From positions 1 through 30,126 of the forward strand of contig CANDEE010000016.1 of the NCBI GenBank assembly GCA_947383685.1: a stretch of DNA of 30,126 nucleotides, in the 5' to 3' direction. Source of the stretch: an uncultured Pseudoflavonifractor sp. (GTDB lineage Bacteria > Bacillota > Clostridia > Oscillospirales > Oscillospiraceae). How positions within the stretch are numbered: position 1 is the stretch's first letter; every line of letters begins with the position of its first letter. Below, piece by piece: positions 6,919-14,793 of the stretch. The translations under genes and the position numbers were made by a program. The notes beneath the pieces were generated by a model. It made no database searches. It was not told the origin of the DNA and saw nothing but the letters and a program-made list of their open reading frames with translations.

Positions 6919-7133
6919 AGGGCGTTTTTCTCTGGTGCATCCGGTTTTACCGCAAAAATATCTCTCCCGCCCGTCCGCCCTGCTGCCGGTTTGTTCCCAC
7001 CTGCTCCCAGTACGCGTTGGAGGCGGTGGAAAAATACGGGGCAGCCAAGGGCGGTTTTCTGGCCCTGAAAAGGATTTTGAAGTGCCACCCCTTCCACCGG
7101 AAAAAGACCATTGATTACGACCCCGTTCCCTGA
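6915..7133 (+). CDS. yidD: Membrane protein insertion efficiency factor YidD
   Basis: A 72-residue protein associated with YidC-dependent membrane insertion. Family hallmarks are all there: the amphipathic N-terminus FLWCIRFYRKNISP, the Cys-rich motif CCRFVPTCSQYALEA (residues 23-37), then GGFLALKRILKCHPF and the terminal DPVP. The usual G-G-xDPVP ending is varied here to TIDYDPVP. Its start overlaps rnpA by four bases (ATGA) and yidC follows 30 bases later, so the three products are probably made together. Identity is secure. Confidence 0.96.
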   Translation: MKGVFLWCIRFYRKNISPARPPCCRFVPTCSQYALEAVEKYGAAKGGFLALKRILKCHPFHRKKTIDYDPVP

Positions 7134-7163
7134 GCGGGTATCTGAATACGGAGGCTGCATTCT

Positions 7164-8492
7164 ATGGGAATCACCTACTACTTAATGATGCCCTTTACCT
7201 GGCTGCTCACCTTCCTCTACCAGTTCTTCAGCAGCTACGGCATCGCGCTCATTCTATTCGCCCTGGTGGTGAAGGTGCTCCTGTTCCCCCTGTCCCTCAA
7301 GGGGAAAAAGGGCATGATCCAGATGAATATGCTCAACGGCAAGATACAAAAGCTGCAAAAGCAGTATGCCAAGGACCAGCAAAAGTACCAGCAGGAGGTT
7401 CAGAAGCTCTATGATAAGGAAGGGGGCAATCCCATGAGCGGATGCCTGTGGTCCTTCCTGCCTCTGTTCATTCTGCTGCCCCTGTACGCCATTATCCGCC
7501 AGCCCCTCAAATACATGATGGGCCTTACCGGCGACCAGATCACCGCCGTGGCCCAGGCCCTTAACTGGGGGAGCGTAGCGGCCGGCAACGGCTGGATCAA
7601 GGAGGCTGCCGAGTTTGCCAACGTAGGCTATAACCAGCTCTACCTGGCCTCCCTTATCACCCCCGATAAGGTGGCCATGGTTCAGGCCGCTGTGGGGGAG
7701 ACAGCCAAAGAGATCTTCTCCATTAACTTCTCCTTCTTTGGAGTAAACCTGGCCCTCCAGCCCCACCTGAAATTCTGGGTGGATGGGATGATGGGCTTTG
7801 GCCTGTTCCTGGTGCCGGTGGTGTCCGCCCTCACCAGTATCCTGTTCTCCTTTGTCACCACCAAGACCAACAACATGAACAATCAGAATCAGAACAACAG
7901 CACCAACCTGATGATGTACCTTATGACCCCCATCATGTCCCTGTGGATCGGCTTTGCCATGCCGGCCGCCTTGAGTATTTACTGGATCGCCAACAATGTG
8001 CTGGGACTTGTGCAGGAGATCATCAGCGGGCGGCTTTTGAAAAAGGACTATGAGCGGGCTGCCGAGGAATCCCGCCTCCGGGAGATCGAGGAGAAGGAGG
8101 AGGAGAAAAGGCAGCGCCGGGAGAAGGCCGAACAGCGGGCCAGGGAGGCTGAGGAGGCCCGGAAAAACAAGGGAAAGAAGAAGGAAAAGGATCCGGCGCA
8201 GGAGAAGATGACGCCGGAGCAGAAGGCCGCCAGCCGGGTGGGAATGCGCCAATACGCCCGGGGCCGGGCCTATGACCCGGACCGCTTTGGCGGCGTGACC
8301 CCCTATCACGAGGACTTGCTTAAGAAGGCCTCCTCTGCGGAGGAGCCTGTGGAGGAGGAAGTCCCGGCGGTGGAAATCTCCGCCCCTCCGGCAGAGGAAG
8401 CTCCCGGCCTGGACGCCGAGCTGAAGGAAATCAACGCCGAGCTGGACGCGGCCATTGAGGACGCCCCTGACGGCGGGGAAAAAGACGACTGA
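7164..8492 (+). CDS. yidC: Membrane protein insertase YidC/SpoIIIJ
   Basis: A 442-residue YidC/Oxa1/Alb3 insertase that folds proteins into the inner membrane. It lacks a lipoprotein signal; the first hydrophobic segment spans about residues 8-45, followed by the charged cytoplasmic hairpin (46-90) rich in Lys and Gln, and further segments near 95-117, 185-230 and 250-287. Family blocks include FPLSLKGKKG, NLALQP and MPAALSIYWIANN. After about residue 290 a long charged tail follows, Lys/Arg/Glu-rich to 345 and acidic Ala/Pro/Glu-rich to the end, longer than in B. subtilis. The ATG has GGAGG nine bases upstream. Downstream khpB is its usual partner. A loop between segments (about 120-185) is unusually long. 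Confidence 0.96.
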   Translation: MGITYYLMMPFTWLLTFLYQFFSSYGIALILFALVVKVLLFPLSLKGKKGMIQMNMLNGKIQKLQKQYAKDQQKYQQEVQKLYDKEGGNPMSGCLWSFLPLFILLPLYAIIRQPLKYMMGLTGDQITAVAQALNWGSVAAGNGWIKEAAEFANVGYNQLYLASLITPDKVAMVQAAVGETAKEIFSINFSFFGVNLALQPHLKFWVDGMMGFGLFLVPVVSALTSILFSFVTTKTNNMNNQNQNNSTNLMMYLMTPIMSLWIGFAMPAALSIYWIANNVLGLVQEIISGRLLKKDYERAAEESRLREIEEKEEEKRQRREKAEQRAREAEEARKNKGKKKEKDPAQEKMTPEQKAASRVGMRQYARGRAYDPDRFGGVTPYHEDLLKKASSAEEPVEEEVPAVEISAPPAEEAPGLDAELKEINAELDAAIEDAPDGGEKDD

Positions 8493-8510
8493 TCCCACGG
8501 GAAGGAGAGA

Positions 8511-9287
8511 ATGACCATGCAGAAATTCATTGAATGTACCGGAAAGACAGAGGACGCCGCCATTGCCGCGGCCCTGGAGCAGTTGGGCCTTGCCCGCGAG
8601 GAGGTCTCGGTGGAGGTTTTGGAGCTTGCCAAACCGGGATTCCTGGGGATTGGCGGCACTCCCGCCAAGGTCCGGGTGAACTACGAGGCCCCCGACGAGG
8701 AGCCGGCTGCGGAAGCCGCCCCTGTGGCGGAGGAGCCTCAGGAAAACGAGGTCCCTGCCGCTGAGGAGGAACCGGTGGAGAAGCTGATTGAAAGAACGGT
8801 GGACGCCGCCGTGCCCGCCAACGACGACGTAGCCCAGCGCATTACCGCCTTTCTTTCCGGCCTTCTGGCCCAGATGGAGGTGGAGGCCGCCCCCCAGGTC
8901 AGCGTGGACGAGGAGGGCAACTATCTGGTGGAGCTGGTGGGTCAGGACTTGGGCTGCGTGATTGGCCGCCGGGGGGAGACCCTGGACGCCATCCAGCAGC
9001 TGACAGGCTATGCGGTGAACAAGGGCCTTGCCCGCCGGGTCCGGGTCCGCATCGACGCCGAGGGTTACCGCTCCAAGCGGGAGGAATCCCTGGAGCGCAT
9101 GGCCCGCCGCACGGCGGAGAAGGCGGTCCGCTTCCGCCGGAACGTGACCCTGGAGCCCATGAACGCTTATGAGCGCCATGTGATCCATACCGCCCTTCAG
9201 GATTACCCCGATGTGACCACCTACTCCATCGGTACCGAGCCTAACCGCCGCACAGTGGTGGCCTACACCCCCGGAGAAAACCGCTGA
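8511..9287 (+). CDS. khpB: RNA-binding protein KhpB/Jag (SpoIIIJ-associated)
   Basis: A 258-residue RNA-binding protein encoded after yidC in most Firmicutes. The Jag-N domain is at about residues 1-58 (GKTEDAAIAAALEQLGL...KPGFLGIGG), then an acidic Pro/Ala/Glu linker (59-92). The KH domain has the GRRG loop (152-155) in DLGCVIGRRGETL. The C-terminal R3H domain carries RxxxH as R222 and H226. KH plus R3H implies binding of single-stranded RNA; relatives affect cell shape and division in streptococci. The ATG at 8511 follows GGAGAGA; a second ATG two codons later is possible. The next genes usually found here (mnmE, mnmG, rsmG) are absent; a terminator follows. Confidence 0.95.
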   Translation: MTMQKFIECTGKTEDAAIAAALEQLGLAREEVSVEVLELAKPGFLGIGGTPAKVRVNYEAPDEEPAAEAAPVAEEPQENEVPAAEEEPVEKLIERTVDAAVPANDDVAQRITAFLSGLLAQMEVEAAPQVSVDEEGNYLVELVGQDLGCVIGRRGETLDAIQQLTGYAVNKGLARRVRVRIDAEGYRSKREESLERMARRTAEKAVRFRRNVTLEPMNAYERHVIHTALQDYPDVTTYSIGTEPNRRTVVAYTPGENR

Positions 9288-9303
9288 AAAAGGAACCGAA
9301 AAA

Positions 9304-9330
9304 AGCCCGGCAGGTTTATCCTGCCGGGCT
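9304..9330. terminator. Bidirectional intrinsic terminator after khpB and htrA
   Basis: AGCCCGGCAGG (9304-9314) and CCTGCCGGGCT (9320-9330) make a perfect 11-bp stem with loop TTTAT. It is followed by a T run on the plus strand and preceded by an A run, so it can end transcription from both converging operons. Confidence 0.93.
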
Positions 9331-9397
9331 TTTTCTTTTTTCAGGAGGAGGTGCGGCTTTCATATCCGCAAGGAGACGGGCGAAAACCGGTCAGAGG

Positions 9398-10741
9398 TTA
9401 CCACCCAAACAGTCCGCCAAAGGGCCAGGAGTAGCCGTAGTTGCCGCCCTGGGGCTGCTGTTGCTGCTGGGCCTGCTGCTGGCTTTCCTGGTAGCTCTTT
9501 TGCAGCTCCTCCATATCCGCGGCCCGCTGGACGTTGCTCTCATCCAGGGTGACCGAGACGGTTTGCAGCTCTTTGTCCCGGTAGAGGGTAAAGGTCACCG
9601 TGTCCCCGGCCTTGTAGTTTTTTACCGCCGAGGAGAGCTGGCTGGCGGAGGTGACGGCGGTATTGTCCACGGCGGTAATAATATCGCCGGCCTGGAGCCC
9701 CGCCTTCTCGCCGCAGGAGCCTTCCAGCACCGCCTCCACGTAGGCTCCCGCCGGGATGCCGTAGCGCTGGGCGTCGGCAGACACGTCGTTCATCAGGATG
9801 CCCACATTGGGCTTGCCGGTGACGTAGCCCTTTTCAATGATGTCCCGGACCATATCCTTCACATCGTTGATGGGGATGGCAAAGCCGATACCCTCCACGC
9901 TGGCGCTGGAGGAGCTGGAGGAGGAATATTTGGCGGTGGTAATACCGATGACCTGGCCGTACATATTGAACAGGGGTCCGCCCGAGTTGCCCGAGTTAAT
10001 GGCGGTGTCGGTCTGGAGCATATTCATGATCTCTCCGTTCTCCATGGTGATGGAGCGGTCCCGGGCGGAAACGTAGCCGGAGGTAAAGGTGAAGGTCAGC
10101 TCACCCAGGGGGTTGCCGATGGCGCAGACCTGCTCGCCTACCACCAGGTTGTCCGAATCGCCCAGCACCACGGGGGTCAAAGTCTCCGCCTCGATCTTCA
10201 AGACGGCGATGTCGTTGGCCTCCTCGCCTCCTACCAGCTCCGCGTCATAGGTAGTCCCATCCACAAAGGCCACCTTGATGGAGGAGGCCCCGTCGATGAC
10301 GTGGTAGTTGGTGAGGATATAGCCGTCCCGGCTGACCACAAAGCCGGAGCCGGCGGCGGCGCCCCGCACGGTCTGTCCCCAGAAGTTGGTGGTGACGAGC
10401 TCAGTGGTGATACCCACAGAGGAGCCTACGTTGGCGGCATAGACCTGAGAGCCTGTCATCGGCTGGTCCACCGACACGTTGGACATACTCACCGCCACCG
10501 GGGGATGCTCTCCTTCATAAAGGACCGTGGAGCCGGCGGGGGAAAGGCCGGGAATGGTATGGACTGCCGCACCGCCCGCCACGCCGCCCAGCAGGGCGCA
10601 GACAAGGCACAGGGCGGGTATTTTCAGTCTCCTGCCGCCCTTTTTCTGGGGCATGGGGGGCGTGTGCCGCTGTCCATCCACCAAAAAATCGTCGGAGACA
10701 ATGGGTTCATCGTTCATACGGTTGTAATCATTATAGTACAT
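9398..10741 (-). CDS. htrA: Membrane-anchored HtrA/DegP-type serine protease with PDZ domain
   Basis: A 447-residue S1C protease that acts on misfolded or secreted proteins at the outer face of the membrane. A cytoplasmic N-terminus (1-38) with KKGGRRLK precedes one membrane segment (about 41-62). The protease domain has the catalytic triad H147 (TNYHVID), D177 (NDIAVLK) and S253 (GNSGGPL). A serine run (273-279) lies in a loop. The PDZ domain spans about 312-400. A Gln-rich tail (419-429) ends in a Gly/Trp/Phe patch. The ATG at 10741 has AAGGAG ten bases upstream. It is a single-gene unit between a shared terminator and the YtvI-like gene, with no clear operator seen upstream. In relatives it is often stress-regulated. 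Confidence 0.95.
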   Translation of the reverse strand: MYYNDYNRMNDEPIVSDDFLVDGQRHTPPMPQKKGGRRLKIPALCLVCALLGGVAGGAAVHTIPGLSPAGSTVLYEGEHPPVAVSMSNVSVDQPMTGSQVYAANVGSSVGITTELVTTNFWGQTVRGAAAGSGFVVSRDGYILTNYHVIDGASSIKVAFVDGTTYDAELVGGEEANDIAVLKIEAETLTPVVLGDSDNLVVGEQVCAIGNPLGELTFTFTSGYVSARDRSITMENGEIMNMLQTDTAINSGNSGGPLFNMYGQVIGITTAKYSSSSSSSASVEGIGFAIPINDVKDMVRDIIEKGYVTGKPNVGILMNDVSADAQRYGIPAGAYVEAVLEGSCGEKAGLQAGDIITAVDNTAVTSASQLSSAVKNYKAGDTVTFTLYRDKELQTVSVTLDESNVQRAADMEELQKSYQESQQQAQQQQQPQGGNYGYSWPFGGLFGW

Positions 10742-10856
10742 GGCGTTTTCGCTCCTTTGTTGCTGAAATCTCCTTGGAACAAAACTTAGGATACCCCGGA
10801 ATTGTGTCTAAAGCATGAAGAAAAATCGGGACTTTTTTGAATATTCATCCAGAATC

Positions 10857-12041
10857 TTAAAAATCTTTGCCCAATTTTTCAGCTTTTTCAGATTCCTGGT
10901 CTCCACCCCGCAAAATGGCGGAAATATCGCCCCCTGCCAGCCGCAGGTCCGTCAGGGAGCGGTCCAGCACCCCGGAGCGGACCAGATTCAGCGCCACCAG
11001 ACACAGCACCGGACCCAAAATCATTCCCGGCACCCCCGCCAGCTTCATACCCACATAGACGCTGGCCAGGGACAAAAGGGGAGAAAGCCCGGTCTGGTCG
11101 CCCAGGATTTTTGGCTCCGCTACCCGGCGAAAGAGGGCCACCAGCCCCCATACCGCCATAAGCCCCAGGGCATGGCGGTAATCGCCCAGCACCACATCCA
11201 CCACAGCCCAGGGGACCATTACGGTCCCGGAGCCGATGATGGGGATAAAATCCAGTACGGCCAGCGTCAGGGCCAGCAGCAGGAAATAGGGCTGCCGCAC
11301 CAGTAAAAGACCTCCCAGCAGGATGAAAAACACGCCTACGGACAGGATAAGCTGTGAACGGATATAGCCGCCAAAGCCCACCGAGGCCGCCCGCTTGACT
11401 TGCGAGCAAAAAATCCGGGGCCCTCTGGGCAGCTTGTCTGCCACAGCGGTGCGGAGCCGGGGAAAGTCGGCAGTGAGAAAGTAGGCCGCCATGACAAAAA
11501 CGATGGAGGCCACGGCAAAGGAGGGCAGGCTCCGGGCCACGCCCGCGGCATAGTCCATTCCGGCGGAGAGAAACCGGGGAATGGCGGTCTCCAGCCATTC
11601 AAAGAGCCGTTGGGTCAGGGTATCCACCGCGGTCTGGAGAGAATCGGGCAGCAAGGCGATCCCTCTGGAAAAGCGGGCCCCCAGGTCATCCACCAAGGCC
11701 TGAAGGGAGGCCAGCATCCCCTGCCAGTCCAACGCCAACTCCGCAATTTCTCCCGCGGCGGCGCTGAGAAGCCCCCATACCAGAGCGCCCAAGGCGGCAA
11801 AAACCAAAACCAGCAGCCCCAGGGTGGAGGCCTGCCGGGGCAGGTGAAACCGCTCATAAAGCCACCGGACCAGGGGAGAAAGCCCCCAGGCCACAAAAAA
11901 GGCCAACAAAAAGGGGGCAAACAGGGAAATCAGGGGTGGGCCCAGCCGCAAAGCAGCCCAGAGGACCGCGCACCAAAGCAGCAGCCGCAGCCCGATCCGC
12001 AGCCAAAGACGGCCCCTTTGGGGCCAGGTGAGTTCCTTCAT
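10857..12041 (-). CDS. YtvI-like AI-2E family transporter/membrane protein
   Basis: A 394-residue polytopic protein of the AI-2E (TqsA/PerM/YtvI) family, with about seven or eight membrane segments. Family blocks are DFIPIIGSGTVMVPWA in the middle and EPKILGDQTGLSPLLSL with GVPGMILGPV near the C-terminus. The best match in memory is the sporulation protein YtvI of clostridia and bacilli; substrate is unknown and transport of a small signal or ion is plausible. The start is placed at the second ATG (12041, MKELTW), because AAAGGAGGT lies eight bases before it but only two before the ATG at 12047. A TATACT -10 (12082-12087) is visible upstream, with a poor -35. The gene is 115 bases upstream of htrA and a tail of charged residues ends it. 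Confidence 0.87.
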   Translation of the reverse strand: MKELTWPQRGRLWLRIGLRLLLWCAVLWAALRLGPPLISLFAPFLLAFFVAWGLSPLVRWLYERFHLPRQASTLGLLVLVFAALGALVWGLLSAAAGEIAELALDWQGMLASLQALVDDLGARFSRGIALLPDSLQTAVDTLTQRLFEWLETAIPRFLSAGMDYAAGVARSLPSFAVASIVFVMAAYFLTADFPRLRTAVADKLPRGPRIFCSQVKRAASVGFGGYIRSQLILSVGVFFILLGGLLLVRQPYFLLLALTLAVLDFIPIIGSGTVMVPWAVVDVVLGDYRHALGLMAVWGLVALFRRVAEPKILGDQTGLSPLLSLASVYVGMKLAGVPGMILGPVLCLVALNLVRSGVLDRSLTDLRLAGGDISAILRGGDQESEKAEKLGKDF

Positions 12042-12213
12042 GGGCATGACCTCCTTTGTGCAAAGGGATAAATGATAGTATAGTATACCACAAAAAGGCA
12101 GGAGGAGAAGAAAGAAATCGCGGGATTTTCCACCAGAGAATAAAACGAATGCTTTAAAAGAGACATTAATAAATTATAAAACAGATGTTGTAAAATGCTC
12201 TGGACATAAAAGA

Positions 12214-12238
12214 GGGGGACTGCCCGGCGGCAGCCCCC
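12214..12238 (-). terminator. Intrinsic terminator of the darA-holB-ricT operon
   Basis: GGGGG(A)CTGCC (12214-12224) pairs with GGCAGCCCCC (12229-12238), with one bulged A and a CGGC loop. On the minus strand it lies just after ricT and is followed by TCTTTTAT. The following 150 bases up to the YtvI-like gene hold only its -10 and leader. Confidence 0.85.
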
Positions 12239-12243
12239 TTTGA

Positions 12244-13353
12244 TTATCCCTGCTTTTTGGTCTTTCCGCCGCTTCCTCCGCCCCGGTGACGGCGGCGGCT
12301 TCTGGCCTTGTCCTGACCCTCTCTGGTTTTGCCGGACTGGGGGGCGGCGGGCTGCCTGGATTCCTTGACCCGGGGCTCCTGCCGGGACCGGCGGGAGGCA
12401 GATTTCCGGTCCCCCTCCTCCGGGCGGAAAAGGCTGCCGGCAATGTCCCGTTGGTCAGGCTGGACCAGCCGGGGAGTTACCTTCCGCAGCTTTTCCAGTT
12501 CTGCCTGGGGAGGGGCCACATAGCCCTCAGGACGGGGGCCTTTTCCGCTGCGGACCACCCGGATTTCCTCCCCCGTATAGACTTGGGGGACGTCAGGGGC
12601 GTTGTCCAGCCGGACCTTCACCGTTTCCTTGAGCATATCTACATCGGTGATGGTACCCACTCCGTCGGGAGCTTCCACAAAGGATTCCTTCTTGGGAAGC
12701 CGCTTCACCGCATCCTCATAGGCCTCCTGCTCGTACTTCAGGCAGCACATAAGCCGCCCGCAGGCTCCGGAGATTTTGGCCGGGTTCAGAGAGAGGCCCT
12801 GGGTCTTGGCCATCTTGATGCTGACAGGGTGGAACTGGTCTAAAAATGCGTTGCAGCAGTATGGCCGCCCGCAAATGCCCAGGCCGCCCAACAGCTTGGA
12901 TTCATCCCGGACGCCGATTTGCCGCAGCTCAATGCGGCAGTGGAGGGTGGTAGCCAAATCTTTTACCAGGGCGCGGAAGTCTACCCGGCCCTCACTGGTG
13001 AAGAAAAACAGCAGCTTGTTGCCGTCAAAGGAGCTTTCACAGCGCACCAGGCCCATGTCCAGCTTGTGCTCCTCAATTTTCTCCTGGCAGACCCGCATGG
13101 CCTCCTTTTCCCGCTCCCTGTTCCGCTGGAGGCTGGCCAAGTCCTTGTCGGTGGCCAGCCGCAGCAGGGGGCGGAGGGGTTGGACCACCTGGTCGTCCTC
13201 CACCAAGGTGTTGCCCTGGTAGCAGACGCCGAACTCAGGGCCTTTGGCGGTCTCAATGACTACCTGGTCCCCGGGCTTGACGGTCATGCCCCTGGGGTCA
13301 AAATAATATTCTTTTCCGCCCGTTTTAAAGCGGACCGCAATAATTTCTGTCAT
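12244..13353 (-). CDS. ricT: PSP1-domain protein RicT (YaaT)
   Basis: A 369-residue PSP1-domain protein. In B. subtilis RicT with RicA and RicF forms an iron-sulfur-binding complex that helps RNase Y mature mRNAs and affects sporulation, competence and biofilms. The PSP1 core is at about residues 55-210. The cluster cysteines are all visible: C161, C166, C167 in GICGRPYCCNAF and C198, C203, C204 in GACGRLMCCLKYE. After about 290 a long Arg/Lys/Gly/Ser-rich, probably disordered tail follows, longer than in Bacillus. The ATG has GGAGGT five bases upstream and overlaps holB by four bases. ricA and ricF are not in this window. Confidence 0.94.
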   Translation of the reverse strand: MTEIIAVRFKTGGKEYYFDPRGMTVKPGDQVVIETAKGPEFGVCYQGNTLVEDDQVVQPLRPLLRLATDKDLASLQRNREREKEAMRVCQEKIEEHKLDMGLVRCESSFDGNKLLFFFTSEGRVDFRALVKDLATTLHCRIELRQIGVRDESKLLGGLGICGRPYCCNAFLDQFHPVSIKMAKTQGLSLNPAKISGACGRLMCCLKYEQEAYEDAVKRLPKKESFVEAPDGVGTITDVDMLKETVKVRLDNAPDVPQVYTGEEIRVVRSGKGPRPEGYVAPPQAELEKLRKVTPRLVQPDQRDIAGSLFRPEEGDRKSASRRSRQEPRVKESRQPAAPQSGKTREGQDKARSRRRHRGGGSGGKTKKQG

Positions 13354-14339
13354 AATTGACCTCCGTGAACGCCTGCCGCCAGCGCTCCGCAGAGCTGGCC
13401 CCCATTTACGTTAAAGGCGGCGTCGTTTTTCAGCTTTTTTAGCAGCTCCACCGTGCGGAGGAGCTTTTGGGGAGGCAAAGCCGCCGCTTTTTGCAGGCTG
13501 GGCAGCTCCTCCGGACTGGCGGTCAAAAGGTCCCCGCCTTTTTGCAGCGCCAGAGCGTCTCCGAGAAGGGCCGTGGACCGCTCCAGCAGCAGAAGCAGGT
13601 TGGACCGCTCCCACTTCTCCAGTTCTACGCACCACGCGGCAAATTCCAGCTCGTTTTTCTGAGCCAGCAGCTCCAAAAACCGGGCGCATTCCGCCCGGAG
13701 CTGGTCTCCGGCCTCCTGGCTCTCCAGCTCGGCCACCGCCTGTCCCAAAAGGCCGCCGCACCGCCGGGCGGCGGCGTGGCGCAGGTCTCTGGAGACCTGG
13801 GGAAACCGGCGGGCCAGCTCATATTCCGCCTCCGCCGCCGTAACGGGGGTGAGGGCCGCTCCCTCGCACCGGGAGCGGATGGTGGTGAGCACAGAGCCGG
13901 GATTTTCAGCCAGCAGGAGAAAGGCGGCGTAAGCAGGACCCTCCTCCAGCAGTTTGAGAAGGGCGTTTTGGGCGGCCGTGGTCATATTGTGGGCGTTATG
14001 AAACACATAGACCTTCCGGGCCCCCTCGTTGGGGCGGATGTAGGCGTCGGAGCGGGCCTCCCGGGCCTGTCCCACGGAAATATCCTTGCCATCGGCGCCG
14101 ACCTGGATGACGTCGGGGTGAATACCGCCAAAAACCTTTTTACAGGCGGCACAGCTCCCGCAGGGCTTTTCACCGCTTCCTGTACACACCATGGCGGCGG
14201 AGAGGAGTCGGGCCAGGGTCCGCTTCCCTGAACCGGCGGGACCGCTGATCAGATAGGCGTGGCTCAGTCCCCGGCCCTTTTCCTGGGCGGAGAGCTGTTC
14301 CTTCAGGGCGGCGTTGCCCGCCAGCGCATCCAGCTTCAT
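13350..14339 (-). CDS. holB: DNA polymerase III delta' subunit
   Basis: A 329-residue clamp-loader subunit. The AAA+ Walker A is GPAGSGKR (33-40); four zinc-binding cysteines follow as C52, C60, C63, C66, the delta'/DnaX zinc finger. LLKLLEEGP and the SRC motif (TTIRSRCEG) confirm the family. The start is placed at 14339 (MKLDALAG), just after the darA stop; the open frame extends further upstream only by overlapping darA and adding unrelated residues. No strong ribosome-binding site is seen, so translation may be coupled to darA, whose stop lies four bases upstream. ricT follows with a four-base overlap. The darA-holB-ricT order is that of B. subtilis but yaaR is missing between darA and holB. 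Confidence 0.95.
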   Translation of the reverse strand: MKLDALAGNAALKEQLSAQEKGRGLSHAYLISGPAGSGKRTLARLLSAAMVCTGSGEKPCGSCAACKKVFGGIHPDVIQVGADGKDISVGQAREARSDAYIRPNEGARKVYVFHNAHNMTTAAQNALLKLLEEGPAYAAFLLLAENPGSVLTTIRSRCEGAALTPVTAAEAEYELARRFPQVSRDLRHAAARRCGGLLGQAVAELESQEAGDQLRAECARFLELLAQKNELEFAAWCVELEKWERSNLLLLLERSTALLGDALALQKGGDLLTASPEELPSLQKAAALPPQKLLRTVELLKKLKNDAAFNVNGGQLCGALAAGVHGGQL

Positions 14340-14343
14340 ATGT

Positions 14344-14667
14344 TCAGACCCGTTCAAACCGCTCGACGTCCACCACAAAGATGGTGGCGCCGCCCACGGT
14401 GACTTCCACCGGCATGGCGGGGTAGTAGCCGTAGCCAACCTCGGCAGTGGTGGGGATCATCTGCTTCCGGGCGTGGGAAAACTCTTTGATGACGCCGATG
14501 ACGTCCTGGACCTTCTCCTCGTCCACGCCCACCATGACGGTGACGTTCCCCGCCATCAGGAAGCCTCCGGTGGTGGCGAGGCAGGTGGAGGAGAACCCCT
14601 TCTTGGTGAGGTTCGTGGTAACGGCGCGGGAATCATCCCGGTTGATGATGGCGAGGACAAGTTTCAT
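14344..14667 (-). CDS. darA: Cyclic-di-AMP receptor DarA (PII-like)
   Basis: A 107-residue PII-like signalling protein of the DUF970 family (YaaQ/PstA/DarA) that binds cyclic-di-AMP as a trimer. It starts MKLVLAIINRDDSRAV and carries the diagnostic loops GFSSTCLATTGGFLMAGN (residues 25-41) and the T-loop/B-loop region near 75-85 (VGYGYYP). The start is placed at 14667 because GGAGGGA lies five bases upstream. It heads the operon with holB and ricT. Its output partner is not known in most bacteria. Identity is very likely. Confidence 0.95.
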   Translation of the reverse strand: MKLVLAIINRDDSRAVTTNLTKKGFSSTCLATTGGFLMAGNVTVMVGVDEEKVQDVIGVIKEFSHARKQMIPTTAEVGYGYYPAMPVEVTVGGATIFVVDVERFERV

Positions 14668-14753
14668 AGAGATCCCTCCAAACATGGGTACACACTGCTA
14701 TTATAGCGCAAAACGGGGGATTAGGCTACAACTTTTTTTAGGAAAGAAAAACA

Positions 14754-14786
14754 AAAAGAGACGGGAGAAATCCTCCCGTCTCTTTT
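14754..14786 (-). terminator. Terminator of the LysM/M23 gene
   Basis: A perfect 14-bp stem, AAAAGAGACGGGAG (14754-14767) with CTCCCGTCTCTTTT (14773-14786), loop AAATC. It lies seven bases after the M23 stop on the minus strand; a T-rich stretch follows. It separates the hydrolase from darA. Confidence 0.92.
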
Positions 14787-14793
14787 CACCTTT

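Noticed and set aside
7254..9188. A 644-codon open frame antisense to yidC and khpB
   Set aside because: It mirrors two certain genes; its His/Leu/Gly-rich composition is what GC-rich coding DNA gives on the opposite strand.
9898..9925. Serine run and Gln-rich tail of HtrA as a novel domain
   Set aside because: Low-complexity loops are common in these proteases; all catalytic parts are normal.
10857..12041. AI-2 quorum-signal exporter (TqsA) as the specific function
   Set aside because: The family is broad and the sequence looks closer to YtvI; no signal-related neighbours.
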